Assembly: GCA_964637655.1 (NCBI GenBank)
Contig: CAZWUZ010000056.1
Coordinates: 1-15,607, forward strand
Direction: 5' to 3'
Length of the DNA stretch: 15,607 nt
From: CAZWUZ01 sp964637655 [NCBI: uncultured bacterium]
Lineage (GTDB): Bacteria; DAOPZR01
Shown here in pieces: positions 1 through 6,715 of this stretch. The translations under genes and the position numbers were made by a program. The notes under the pieces are model-generated. The model searched no databases. It saw only the letters and a program-made list of their open reading frames with translations, and was not told the origin of the DNA. Positions within the stretch are counted from its first letter, which is position 1. The number at the start of each line of letters is the position of its first letter.

Positions 1-41
1 TTGGCGTCAGCATGTTCGATAACCACGAGAAACCGATGCAT
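1..41 (-). CDS. hicB: HicB-family antitoxin, N-terminal fragment (cut by window edge)
   Basis: Only 13 codons are present, reading MHRFLVVIEHADA on the minus strand, before the window ends. This matches the usual HicB opening, a short beta strand of the form xxFLVVIE. The start codon overlaps the hicA stop by one base (TAATG), and a strong AAGGAGG ribosome-binding site lies 7 nt upstream at 49-55, inside the end of hicA. In HicAB systems HicB binds and neutralises the HicA RNase, and often represses the operon through a C-terminal DNA-binding domain, which is not visible here. The call rests on the position after hicA as much as on the 13 residues. Confidence 0.75.
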   Translation of the reverse strand, partial: MHRFLVVIEHADA

Positions 42-235
42 TATTTCGCCTCCTTGAGGCCAGACTGTTTGAGGATGCTGTTGAGTGTTCCCGGCGCCAA
101 ATCAGCACCGGGATGCCCGGCAATGGTGACACGGCCCGGCTTGTGCGGGTGCTTGAATTGACGGTGACTTCCCTTGATGCAAACCTGTAGCCACCCGTCT
201 TCTTCTATACGTTTGAGAATGTCCCGTACTTTCAC
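41..235 (-). CDS. hicA: HicA-family mRNA interferase toxin
   Basis: This encodes a 64-residue protein, a normal HicA length. HicA toxins have a double-stranded RNA-binding-like fold and cleave mRNA. The hallmark GSHRQ lies near residue 22, with the catalytic histidine at about 24, followed by the typical HP-x-KPG-x-VTI and DLAPGTLNSILKQ blocks. I chose the GTG at 235 because it gives the family's usual opening (x-KVRDILK) and because the predicted transcription start falls on this codon. An in-frame ATG at 256 would lie upstream of that transcription start. There is no Shine-Dalgarno sequence, so translation is probably leaderless, whereas hicB has a strong site. The stop codon overlaps the hicB start by one base. 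Confidence 0.85.
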   Translation of the reverse strand: MKVRDILKRIEEDGWLQVCIKGSHRQFKHPHKPGRVTIAGHPGADLAPGTLNSILKQSGLKEAK

Positions 236-241
236 GCCAAC

Positions 242-270
242 AGTATAGCGCGTCATGAGTATAACGTCAA
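242..270 (-). promoter_or_regulatory. Sigma-70-type promoter of hicAB
   Basis: On the minus strand a -35 box TTGACG (270-265) is followed by a 17-nt spacer and a -10 box TATACT (247-242). Both boxes are 5/6 to consensus with ideal spacing. Counting 7 nt from the last -10 base puts the transcription start at about 235, the first base of the GTG start codon of hicA. I see no clear operator palindrome in the short region available. Confidence 0.65.
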
Positions 271-323
271 GCGTTGCATATCTCATTGACGGACAAAGGG
301 ATGCTTGGCAAACCAGACGAAAC

Positions 324-352
324 TTGCGGAAAAATGAAAAATGTGGTAGAAT
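324..352 (+). promoter_or_regulatory. Extended -10 promoter of the rpsF operon
   Basis: The -10 box TAGAAT (347-352) is preceded by TGG, giving a TGn extended -10. A weak -35 box TTGCGG (324-329) lies at a 17-nt spacing. The predicted start is near 359, which gives a leader of about 80 nt before rpsF. It is divergent from the hicAB promoter, with about 53 bp between the two -35 boxes. Confidence 0.6.
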
Positions 353-378
353 CCGCGCGTATACATGGCCGCAGCAGC

Positions 379-423
379 GGTCCACTCTCTGCCCGGTTCT
401 CTGCAGGACCGGGCCGACAGACC
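379..423 (+). promoter_or_regulatory. Candidate S6:S18 autoregulatory leader element
   Basis: TCTG (388-391) can pair with CAGA (418-421). An inner stem pairs CCCGGT (392-397) with ACCGGG (408-413). This leaves an unpaired CCGA (414-417) on the 3' side, next to the inner hairpin. A bulged CCG beside a hairpin is the recognition feature described for the S6:S18 element in rpsF leaders, where the S6-S18 complex binds its own mRNA in mimicry of its 16S rRNA site. GGTC (379-382) can also pair with GACC (420-423) as an outer or competing helix. The element ends just upstream of the rpsF ribosome-binding site GGAGG (428-432). The pairing is seen in the sequence; the regulatory role is inferred from the family. 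Confidence 0.65.
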
Positions 424-439
424 GAAGGGAGGCAGCAGA

Positions 440-958
440 ATGAATCTGTATGAAGTCGTGGTGATCCTCAACCCCGCACTCACGGGGGAGGGGAAGGATG
501 CCCTGCTCGGCATCATCAAGGAAGTGAGCAACGCGCACGGTGGCGACATCGTGCGTACCGACGACTGGGGCGAGAAGCGCCTGCAGTTCCAGATCGGCCG
601 GCACACCCAGGGACATTACTATCTGGTCTATGCCACGGCGTCGTCCGACGCGGTCAAGGAACTCGACCGCCGGCTGCGCCTCAAGGAGGACGTCATCCGT
701 TTCATGACCGTCCGCCGGCCCATCGACTACTTCGAGCAGCAGAAGGCGCGCGAAGAGCGCATCGTGCAGAAGAAGATCGAGGCCGAGGAACGGGCGCGGG
801 TGAAGGCGGAAGCGGCAGCGGCAGCAGCGGCGAAGTCCGAAGCGCGTTCGGCACCGCGGGCGGAAGCGGCACCTGCACCGGTCGCGGCACCGGCCCCGGC
901 AGCGCCGGCGGCAGCCACTGAGGGAGGGAACAATGGCGAACCTGCGGTCACTCAATAA
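440..958 (+). CDS. rpsF: Ribosomal protein S6 with long alanine/proline-rich tail
   Basis: This encodes a 172-residue bS6, a small-subunit protein that binds 16S rRNA together with S18. Residues 1-97 are the canonical domain, opening MNLYEVVVILNP, with DDWGEKRLQFQI in the middle and DVIRFMTVRRP near its end. From about residue 100 a charged helix leads into an Ala/Pro/Glu-rich low-complexity tail to residue 172. This is well beyond the roughly 95-135 residues common for S6. The start at 440 follows GGAGG by 7 nt; the frame is open further upstream, but that region is the leader. The 3' end overlaps ssb by 26 nt, so the last residues are encoded over the ssb start region. Confidence 0.95.
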   Translation: MNLYEVVVILNPALTGEGKDALLGIIKEVSNAHGGDIVRTDDWGEKRLQFQIGRHTQGHYYLVYATASSDAVKELDRRLRLKEDVIRFMTVRRPIDYFEQQKAREERIVQKKIEAEERARVKAEAAAAAAAKSEARSAPRAEAAPAPVAAPAPAAPAAATEGGNNGEPAVTQ

Positions 959-1349
959 GGTATTCCTGCTCGGCAACCTGACGCGCGAGCCCGAACTGAA
1001 GTACACGGGGACGGGGACGGCGGTGGTGAAACTCGGCCTCGCGGTCAACCGGCGCTTCAAGGTGCAGGGCGAATGGAAGGAAGAGCCGCTGTTCATCGAT
1101 GTCGACGTCTGGGGCAAGCAGGCGGAGAACATCGCCAACTACTGCAAGAAGGGGAGCGGGGTGCTCGTCGAGGGTTCGCTGCGCCTGGACCAGTGGGAGA
1201 AGGACGGCGAGAAGCGCAGCAAAATCAAGGTGACGGCAGACCGCGTGCAGTTCGCGGATGACCGCAAGGCCGACGGTACGGGCGGCGGCGTCGCCGAGCC
1301 CGCGTCAGGCGCAGCAACCGACAACGTCGAAGAGGAGCCTTTCCACTAA
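933..1349 (+). CDS. ssb: Single-stranded DNA-binding protein
   Basis: This encodes a 138-residue SSB, which coats single-stranded DNA during replication and repair. The OB fold spans about residues 6-110 and shows the usual [18 protein letters not shown] opening, an [21 protein letters not shown] block and a [14 protein letters not shown] block. It is followed by a short Gly/Ala-rich linker and an acidic tip ending EEEPFH. Most SSBs end exactly in Pro-Phe, whose terminal carboxylate contacts partner proteins; here one histidine follows. The start at 933 lies just after a GGGAGGG site. The location between rpsF and rpsR is the common bacterial position; enterobacteria have priB there. The stop TAA overlaps the rpsR ATG by one base. 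Confidence 0.95.
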   Translation: MANLRSLNKVFLLGNLTREPELKYTGTGTAVVKLGLAVNRRFKVQGEWKEEPLFIDVDVWGKQAENIANYCKKGSGVLVEGSLRLDQWEKDGEKRSKIKVTADRVQFADDRKADGTGGGVAEPASGAATDNVEEEPFH

Positions 1350-1648
1350 TGGCTGAGAGAGAAACCCGCAGCGGCGGCGGCCACAGCCGCGGACCGCGTG
1401 ACCGTGACAAGGAAGGCGGCGGCGGCAAGTTCCGCCGGTTCCGCCGCAAGAAGGTCTGCATTTTCTGCAAGGACCCGGAAATCGACATCGACTTCAAGCA
1501 GCTCGACCTGCTGAAACGCTACGTCTCCGACCGCGGGCGCATCTTCCCGCGCCGGCGCTCGGGCAACTGCGCCAAGCATCAGCGCGCCATTGCCGAGTGC
1601 GTGAAGAAGGCGCGGTTCGTCGCTCTGCTGCCGTACGTCGCTGAATAA
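1349..1648 (+). CDS. rpsR: Ribosomal protein S18 (cysteine-containing form)
   Basis: This encodes a 99-residue bS18, the partner of S6 on the 30S platform. The basic, glycine-rich N-terminus (about residues 1-35) precedes the conserved core with VCIFC, an [19 protein letters not shown] block, and [12 protein letters not shown]. Cysteines at 37, 40 and 74 with His77 fit the zinc-binding type of S18. The N-terminal arm is longer than the E. coli protein (75 residues). Its start overlaps the ssb stop (TAATG), so translation is probably coupled. Together with S6 it is the likely ligand of the leader element at 379-423. Confidence 0.96.
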   Translation: MAERETRSGGGHSRGPRDRDKEGGGGKFRRFRRKKVCIFCKDPEIDIDFKQLDLLKRYVSDRGRIFPRRRSGNCAKHQRAIAECVKKARFVALLPYVAE

Positions 1649-1661
1649 CGCCCGCGGGCGG

Positions 1662-2630
1662 GTGCCCGCGCTGGTCGACGGCGCGTTCTTCGCGGCGTTG
1701 ACCGTCGCGCTCTACCTGCTGCGCGAGCTGGTCCCGGTGGCCGGCATCGTCGGCGACCTGTTCGGCCCGGCGCCCCTGATCTACGTCGGGGTGCGCCACG
1801 GCCTGCGCGTCAGTTTCCTCGCCACGCTGGTGGCGGCGGTGGTGCTGGCGGCGGTCAGCCCGCTCTTTGCGGGGCTGTTCCTCTGCCTGTTCGGCCTGCC
1901 CGCGCTGGCGCTGGGTGAGGCCATCCGCCGCGGCTGGGGCTGGGGCGCGGCGACGGTGCTCGGCGCCATCGTCGCGCTGGCGATGACAGCGCCCACGTAC
2001 GAGATGTACCGTATGTGGGCGGACGGCGACCCGGCGGCGAAACTGGCGCAGGTGTACGACCGCACGGTCGAGCAGTTCATCATGCAGGCGGAGCAGTCGC
2101 CCGACGCGGCGACGCGGCAGGCGGCGGCAACCATCCGCGCCTGGAAGTTCCTGCCGCTGGCGGCGAGTCCGGCGCTGTTTGCGTTCGGCACGCTGGCGCT
2201 GACGCTGCTCAATCTCGGGGCGGCGGTCTGGCTGCTGACGCGGCTCGGCTGGCGGCCGGCACAACTGCCGCCGCTGGGCCATCCGCGGCAGTGGCGCTGC
2301 TACGACGCCTGCCTCGGCGGGCTGGCGCTGGGCGGCGCGCTGCTGCTCAACGACCGCACGCAGCAGCCGTGGCTCTGGGTGCTGGGGCTGAACCTGGCGC
2401 TCTTTTTCGGGCTGCTCTACCTGCTGCAGGGATTGGCGGTGGTCGGGCACTGGTTCGACCGCTACCGGGTGCATCCGCTGCTGCGCCTGGCGGGCATTGT
2501 GCTGATCGTGCTGCAGCTGCCGCTGCTCATGGCGACGCTGCTGCTCGGGGTTGCTGATACCTGGCTTGATTTCCGCCGTCCGGCCGGCCCGCAGCCGCCG
2601 CCGCGCGGCGGCGGGGGAGGGACACCATGA
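1662..2630 (+). CDS. DUF2232 (YybS-like) integral membrane protein
   Basis: This is a 322-residue, strongly hydrophobic protein with about seven or eight predicted membrane segments and a soluble stretch at about residues 118-160. Sequence character and place (between rpsR and rplI, with dnaB next) match DUF2232/YybS proteins; Bacillus yybS lies just upstream of yybT-rplI-dnaC. The function of the family is not established. The C-terminus is low-complexity Pro/Gly. I chose the GTG at 1662, which lies 13 nt after the rpsR stop with no clear ribosome-binding site and partly in the loop of a GC-only hairpin (1653-1670), so translation coupled to rpsR is likely. The stop overlaps the rplI start (ATGA). 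Confidence 0.75.
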   Translation: MPALVDGAFFAALTVALYLLRELVPVAGIVGDLFGPAPLIYVGVRHGLRVSFLATLVAAVVLAAVSPLFAGLFLCLFGLPALALGEAIRRGWGWGAATVLGAIVALAMTAPTYEMYRMWADGDPAAKLAQVYDRTVEQFIMQAEQSPDAATRQAAATIRAWKFLPLAASPALFAFGTLALTLLNLGAAVWLLTRLGWRPAQLPPLGHPRQWRCYDACLGGLALGGALLLNDRTQQPWLWVLGLNLALFFGLLYLLQGLAVVGHWFDRYRVHPLLRLAGIVLIVLQLPLLMATLLLGVADTWLDFRRPAGPQPPPRGGGGGTP

Positions 2631-3073
2631 AGGTCATCCTGCTGCAGGACGTGGCGAAGATCGGCCGCGCCGGTGAAGAACACGATGTCAACGAGGGACA
2701 CGCCCGCAACTACCTGATCCCGCGCGGCCTGGCGCAGGCGGCCACGCCCGGGATGGAGCGCGTCGTGCAGGAGAAGGCGGCAGCAAAAAAGCGCCAGCAG
2801 GAACAGGCGAAACAGGCGCGCCGCGACCTGGCGGCGAAACTCAAAAGCACAACCATCACCCTGACCCGGCGCAGCGCTGACGGCACCAAGCTGTTCGGCT
2901 CGGTCGCGGCCAAGGACATCGCCACGGCGCTGGCGGCGCAGGGGTTTGCCCTCGAGGCGCGCGCGCTGGAACTGAAGGAACCCATCCGCACCACGGGCGC
3001 GCACCGCGTCACGGCCGCCCTCGGTGACGGGCTGGACGCGGAGTTCACGGTCACCGTCACGGCGGAGGCCTGA
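2627..3073 (+). CDS. rplI: Ribosomal protein L9
   Basis: This encodes a 148-residue bL9, essentially the E. coli length (149). L9 binds 23S rRNA at the base of the L1 stalk and affects reading-frame maintenance. The N-terminal domain has the signature MKVILLQDVAKIGRAGEEHDVN and GHARNYLIPRGLA. A long connecting helix rich in Lys/Gln/Ala follows (about residues 45-75), then the C-terminal domain with DGTKLFGSV and a TTGAH motif. Start and stop are clear: ATG at 2627 follows a GGGGGAGGG site and overlaps the DUF2232 stop. Confidence 0.97.
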   Translation: MKVILLQDVAKIGRAGEEHDVNEGHARNYLIPRGLAQAATPGMERVVQEKAAAKKRQQEQAKQARRDLAAKLKSTTITLTRRSADGTKLFGSVAAKDIATALAAQGFALEARALELKEPIRTTGAHRVTAALGDGLDAEFTVTVTAEA

Positions 3074-3074
3074 G

Positions 3075-4526
3075 ATGGCGGTGCAGAGCGCGCTGCCGCC
3101 GCGCAACCTCGAAGCGGAGCAGGCGCTGCTCGGCGCCATGCTCAAGTCGGAGCGCGCGGTCGCGGTGGCCATCGAGAACGTGCGCCAGACCGAGTGCTTC
3201 TACGACGACCGTCATCGCGTCCTCTACGACACGCTGCGCGAGATGTTCGCGCACAAGCGTTCCATCGACCTGACCACGGTGGCGGACGCGCTGCGCCAGC
3301 GGCGGCAGCTCGACGCCGTCGGCGGCACCCTCTACCTCTCGACGCTGCTCGAAAGCGTCCCCTCGGCGCTCAACGCCGACGAGTACGCGCGCATCGTGCG
3401 CGAAAAGCACCTGCTGCGCAAGCTCATCGGGGTCGGCCAGGAACTGACCGCCGGCGCCTACCGCGACACCGAAGAGGCGCAGGCGCTGATGAACACGGCG
3501 CAGAAGAACATCTGCGACCTCGCCTCGCAGGAGGACTCGACCCGCCTGTTCAGCGCCCGCGACCTCGTCCACGACGTGGTCGAGGAAATGGAACTGGTCT
3601 ACAAGCACAAGGGGAGCCGTACGGGCGTGCGCACCGGCTTCGCCTGGCTCGACCACCACACGCGCGGCTTCCGCGGCGGCGAACTGATCATCCTCGCGGC
3701 GCGCCCGTCGATGGGCAAGACGGCGCTGGCGCTCAACATCGCCACGCGCATCGCGCTCAACCGCGGCGAAAACGGCGAGAAACTGCGCGACGACGACAAG
3801 CGCCTCCCGGTGCTTGTCTTCTCGCTGGAGATGTCGGCGGCGTCGCTGCTCACCCGCGTCATCTGCAGCGAGGCGCGGGTCGACTGGGGCCGCCTCAACC
3901 GCGGGGTCGCCGACCCCAACGCCTTCGTGCGCATCACCGACGTCGCCTCCTGGCTGATGGAGAGCGACCTGCACATCAACGACGCGTCGCTGATGACCCC
4001 GCTGGAGATCTCCGCGCAGGCGCGGCGGCTGGCGACGGACAAGGGGCAGCTCGGGCTGATTGTCATCGACTACCTGCAGCTGATGCAGGCGGATGCCGCG
4101 GGCGGGCGGCGCGGAGCGCAGGAGAACCGCCAGCAGGAGATTTCGACCATCTCGCGCCAGCTCAAGGCACTGGCCCGCGACCTCAACGTCCCCGTGCTCG
4201 TCCTCTCGCAGCTCAGCCGGCAGGTGGAGCGGCGCGACGAGAAGCGCCCGCAGCTCTCCGACCTGCGCGAGTCGGGCGCCATCGAGCAGGACGCCGACCT
4301 GGTGCTCATGCTCTACCGCGAGGAGTACTACCTGCGCCAGCAGAACAAGATGGTGCCGCCCGATGTCGAGGGAACGGCGGAACTGGCCATCGCCAAGCAG
4401 CGCAGCGGGCGTGCCGGCATCAGCGGCACGCTCACCTTCCACGGCCAGTACACGCGTTTCGAGACGCGCGAGATTCCGCAGGAGGAGCACCCCGAGGCGG
4501 AGTTCGTCACGGAGGAGCAGGGATGA
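3075..4526 (+). CDS. dnaB: Replicative DNA helicase DnaB
   Basis: This encodes a 483-residue DnaB-family hexameric helicase that unwinds DNA at the fork, moving 5' to 3'. The N-terminal primase-interacting domain covers about residues 8-110, with the usual PPRNLEAEQALLGAML opening. The RecA-like ATPase domain follows: Walker A ARPSMGKT at about 209-216, Walker B VIDYLQL with Asp332, and the KRPQLSDLRESGAIEQDAD helix-loop near 395-413. After the Walker A helix, about residues 224-240 carry a charged insertion (GENGEKLRDDDKR) not present in E. coli DnaB. The ATG at 3075 lies one base after the rplI stop. The stop overlaps the next gene (ATGA), so this gene is part of the long operon. Confidence 0.97.
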   Translation: MAVQSALPPRNLEAEQALLGAMLKSERAVAVAIENVRQTECFYDDRHRVLYDTLREMFAHKRSIDLTTVADALRQRRQLDAVGGTLYLSTLLESVPSALNADEYARIVREKHLLRKLIGVGQELTAGAYRDTEEAQALMNTAQKNICDLASQEDSTRLFSARDLVHDVVEEMELVYKHKGSRTGVRTGFAWLDHHTRGFRGGELIILAARPSMGKTALALNIATRIALNRGENGEKLRDDDKRLPVLVFSLEMSAASLLTRVICSEARVDWGRLNRGVADPNAFVRITDVASWLMESDLHINDASLMTPLEISAQARRLATDKGQLGLIVIDYLQLMQADAAGGRRGAQENRQQEISTISRQLKALARDLNVPVLVLSQLSRQVERRDEKRPQLSDLRESGAIEQDADLVLMLYREEYYLRQQNKMVPPDVEGTAELAIAKQRSGRAGISGTLTFHGQYTRFETREIPQEEHPEAEFVTEEQG

Positions 4527-5293
4527 ATCCCGCGCTGCTGCCGGCGCCGGTGCGCGGGTTTATCGAAGCGACGGGCGACTTCGCGCTGCTCACGCGCGAC
4601 ACCGCGCGCAGCGCGCTGGTCCGTCCCTTCCGCCACGGCGAGGTGGTGCGGCAGATGTACCTCGCCGGGGTGAAATCGATGCCCATCGCGCTGGTGACCG
4701 CGCTGTTCACCGGCATGGTGCTCGCCCTGCAGACCGCCTACCAGCTCAAGAAGTTCGGGGCGGAGATTTACGTCGGCGGCATCGTCGGCCTGTCGATGGC
4801 GCGCGAACTGGGCCCGGTGCTCACCGGGCTGATGGTCGCGGGCCGCGTCGGGGCGGGGATGGCGGCGAATCTCGGCACCATGGCGGTCACCGAGCAGCTC
4901 GACGCGCTGCGCACCATGGGGACCGACCCGGTGAAATACCTCGTGCTGCCGCGCACCCTGGCGCTGGCGCTGATGCTCCCCGTACTCACCATCTATGCCG
5001 ACCTGGTCGGCTGTCTCAGCGGCTATTTCGTCAGCACGGTCTCGCTCGGCATCAACGGCGACATGTACATCAACACCGCCACCGACATCGTCCGGGTGAG
5101 CGACGTGCTCAACGGCCTCATCAAGTCAGCGGTCTTCGGCGCGCTCATCGCGCTGGCCGGGTGCCATGCAGGACTCACCTGCCGCGGCGGGGCGGAAGGG
5201 GTGGGGCTGGCGACGACTAAGGCCGTCGTGCTCGCCTGCATGCTTATCCTCGCGGCCAACTACTTCCTTACCGCGCTGATGGCGAACCTGTGA
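4523..5293 (+). CDS. mlaE: MlaE-type ABC transporter permease
   Basis: This encodes a 256-residue permease of the MlaE family (E. coli MlaE has 260). MlaE is the inner-membrane part of ABC systems that move phospholipids between inner and outer membranes. The family core is clear: VRQMYLAGVKSMPIAL, then the long hydrophobic segment with GMVLALQTAYQLKKFGAE, then ARELGPVLTGLMVAGRVGAGMAA with the following EQLDALRTMGTDP and LVLPR. About five or six hydrophobic segments follow or include these. It starts inside the dnaB stop (ATGA). The usual partner genes, the MlaF-type ATPase and the MlaD substrate-binding protein, are not next to it here, so they must be encoded elsewhere if the system works. 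Confidence 0.9.
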   Translation: MNPALLPAPVRGFIEATGDFALLTRDTARSALVRPFRHGEVVRQMYLAGVKSMPIALVTALFTGMVLALQTAYQLKKFGAEIYVGGIVGLSMARELGPVLTGLMVAGRVGAGMAANLGTMAVTEQLDALRTMGTDPVKYLVLPRTLALALMLPVLTIYADLVGCLSGYFVSTVSLGINGDMYINTATDIVRVSDVLNGLIKSAVFGALIALAGCHAGLTCRGGAEGVGLATTKAVVLACMLILAANYFLTALMANL

Positions 5294-6036
5294 CCGGCAC
5301 CGCGGCGGTTATCGCCGATATCCACGGCAACCGCGAAGCGCTGGCGGCGGTGCTCGCCGCGGTCGACGCGGCCGGCCACGGCACGATTTACTGCCTCGGC
5401 GACCTCGTCGGCTACGGGCCCGACCCGGACTGGTGCGTCGAGACCATTCGCGCCCGCAAGTGCGTCTGCCTGCTCGGCAACCACGACGCCGTGGCGGCCG
5501 GCCTGCGCGACGGCAGCGATTTCAGTCCGCCCGCCCTGCAGGCGATGCACTGGACCCGCCGCCGGCTCAGCCCTGAGCAGCTGACGTACCTCGCCGCGCT
5601 CCCCACGCGGCGCGAAGTGAGCACCATGACCGGCAACGCGCACCTCGTGCATGCCAGTCTCGTTGACGACTACCTGACCTATATCAGCACGCCGGAGCCG
5701 GCGCTCGCCTCGCTGCAGCGGCTGCGGCTCGGGCATTTCGCCTGCATCGGACATACGCACAAGCCGGCGCTCTGGACGCTGGCCGGAGGCACGGCGGTGT
5801 TGCAGCCGACACCGGACGGCTGGTGGGAGATACCCATGCAGCCGGTACTGCTCAATCCCGGGAGTTGCGGGCAGCCGCGCGACCATGACCAGCGTGCCGC
5901 ATACCTCGTCTGGGATGTTGCCGGGCGGCGCTGCCGCTGGGAGCGCGTTGCCTATGACGTGACGACAACCCAGCAGAAGATGCGCGATGCGGGCCTGCCC
6001 GACTTTCTCGCCGAGCGCCTCGCCGAAGGCCGCTGA
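5290..6036 (+). CDS. Metallophosphoesterase (YfcE/MJ0936-like phosphodiesterase family)
   Basis: This encodes a 248-residue calcineurin-like phosphoesterase. All metal-ligand motifs are in order: Asp10-x-His12 (ADIHGN), Gly37-Asp38 (CLGDLVGYGP), Gly-Asn64-His65-Asp66, His121 (HLVHAS) and Gly-His155-x-His157. The set GDxVGYGP, GNHD, GHTH and the late LLNPGSCGQPRD block is typical of the single-domain bacterial group annotated as metallophosphatase family proteins. Members of this group hydrolyse phosphodiesters in vitro, but the physiological substrate is usually unknown, as here. The GTG start at 5290 overlaps the mlaE stop (GTGA), making it the last gene of the operon. I see no terminator hairpin directly after it. 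Confidence 0.88.
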   Translation: MTGTAAVIADIHGNREALAAVLAAVDAAGHGTIYCLGDLVGYGPDPDWCVETIRARKCVCLLGNHDAVAAGLRDGSDFSPPALQAMHWTRRRLSPEQLTYLAALPTRREVSTMTGNAHLVHASLVDDYLTYISTPEPALASLQRLRLGHFACIGHTHKPALWTLAGGTAVLQPTPDGWWEIPMQPVLLNPGSCGQPRDHDQRAAYLVWDVAGRRCRWERVAYDVTTTQQKMRDAGLPDFLAERLAEGR

Positions 6037-6092
6037 CCCCATGCCGACGCACGCGGTTGTCAATCCGGCGTTCACCACCGGCGGCAACGGCT

Positions 6093-6239
6093 CCACCACG
6101 GAGCACACGGAGTACACAGAGCGCGCACGCAATGCCGGCGGTTGTACTCTGTTGTCTTCGCGGTTCTGCAAACTGATGGGAGTTTCGGAGAACGTGCGGG
6201 GTATGCTCCGTGCGCTCCGTGTTCTCCGTGGTGAAATTA
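6093..6239 (+). repeat. Palindromic pair of 9-nt tandem repeats (CACGGAG family)
   Basis: The left arm (about 6093-6124) has three 9-nt units of the form nnCACGGAG. The right arm (about 6201-6239) is nearly its reverse complement, again with three units (CTCCGTG-type). Over the shared core most bases agree. About 80 bp of unrelated sequence separates the arms. I remember this kind of dispersed repeat from many environmental bacterial genomes, where translation gives peptides such as TEHTEYTE; I do not know a mechanism for it. It fills most of the gap between the metallophosphoesterase and the Nudix gene. I see no gene in the gap (6037-6262). Confidence 0.75.
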
Positions 6240-6262
6240 GTAATGTGGTGAGTTGCTGAACG

Positions 6263-6715
6263 ATGGCGGCACCGGTGACGCCGAAACTGACGGTGGACAT
6301 CATCATCCCGGCGCGCGCCGCGGATGGCAGCGACGGAGTGGTACTCATTGAGCGGAAGAACCCGCCGCATGGCTGGGCGCTCCCGGGCGGCTTTGTCGAT
6401 GTCGGCGAGTCGTGCGAGCAGGCGGCGGTGCGCGAGGCGCAGGAGGAGACCGCGCTCGACGTCGTGCTGCAAGGTCAGCTGGCCACCTACTCGGCGCCGG
6501 AGCGCGACCCGCGCGGCCATTCGGTGAGCGTGGTCTATATCGCCCGCCCGGTGACAGAGACGCCGCGCGGACAGGACGATGCAAAGCAGGCAAAGGTATT
6601 CCCGCTGACTGACCTGCCGGCGCTGGCTTTTGATCATGCGCGGCTTTTAGACGATTACCGGGCATGGCGCGCGGGGCAACTGCCCGCGCTTATCGCCATG
6701 CCGGGGAGGAACTGA
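6263..6715 (+). CDS. Nudix hydrolase
   Basis: This encodes a 150-residue Nudix protein. The Nudix box is nearly complete: Gly43-x5-Glu49-x7-Arg57-Glu58-x2-Glu61-Glu62, with Ala64 where a glycine is usual. The metal-binding glutamates are present, so activity is likely. Size, the [18 protein letters not shown] lead-in and the VSVVYIARP strand resemble the ADP-ribose pyrophosphatase-like or MutT-like members. The substrate cannot be read from the sequence. The ribosome-binding site is weak. The stop overlaps the start of the next gene (TGATG), so the two are co-translated and may share a pathway. No good promoter is seen in the repeat-filled gap upstream. Confidence 0.9.
   Translation: MAAPVTPKLTVDIIIPARAADGSDGVVLIERKNPPHGWALPGGFVDVGESCEQAAVREAQEETALDVVLQGQLATYSAPERDPRGHSVSVVYIARPVTETPRGQDDAKQAKVFPLTDLPALAFDHARLLDDYRAWRAGQLPALIAMPGRN

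Noticed and set aside
254-256. ATG at 256 as the hicA start
   Set aside because: It lies upstream of the predicted transcription start and adds seven residues not usual for HicA.
41-1138. A 365-codon open frame on the minus strand whose last part is HicA
   Set aside because: Only the last 64 codons have a family match. The rest is antisense to rpsF and ssb, arginine-rich, and typical of high-GC shadow frames.
933-1349. priB instead of ssb
   Set aside because: The gene position could suggest priB, but the protein is longer than PriB and has a full SSB OB fold with an acidic tip.
3057-4490. A 477-codon minus-strand frame antisense to dnaB
   Set aside because: dnaB is unmistakable on the plus strand; the antisense product is rich in Arg/Val/Leu/His with no domain.
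3194-4522. A long plus-strand frame in another phase that continues into mlaE
   Set aside because: The part before 4523 is an Arg/Pro/Ala-rich shadow of dnaB. The real mlaE begins at the ATG overlapping the dnaB stop.
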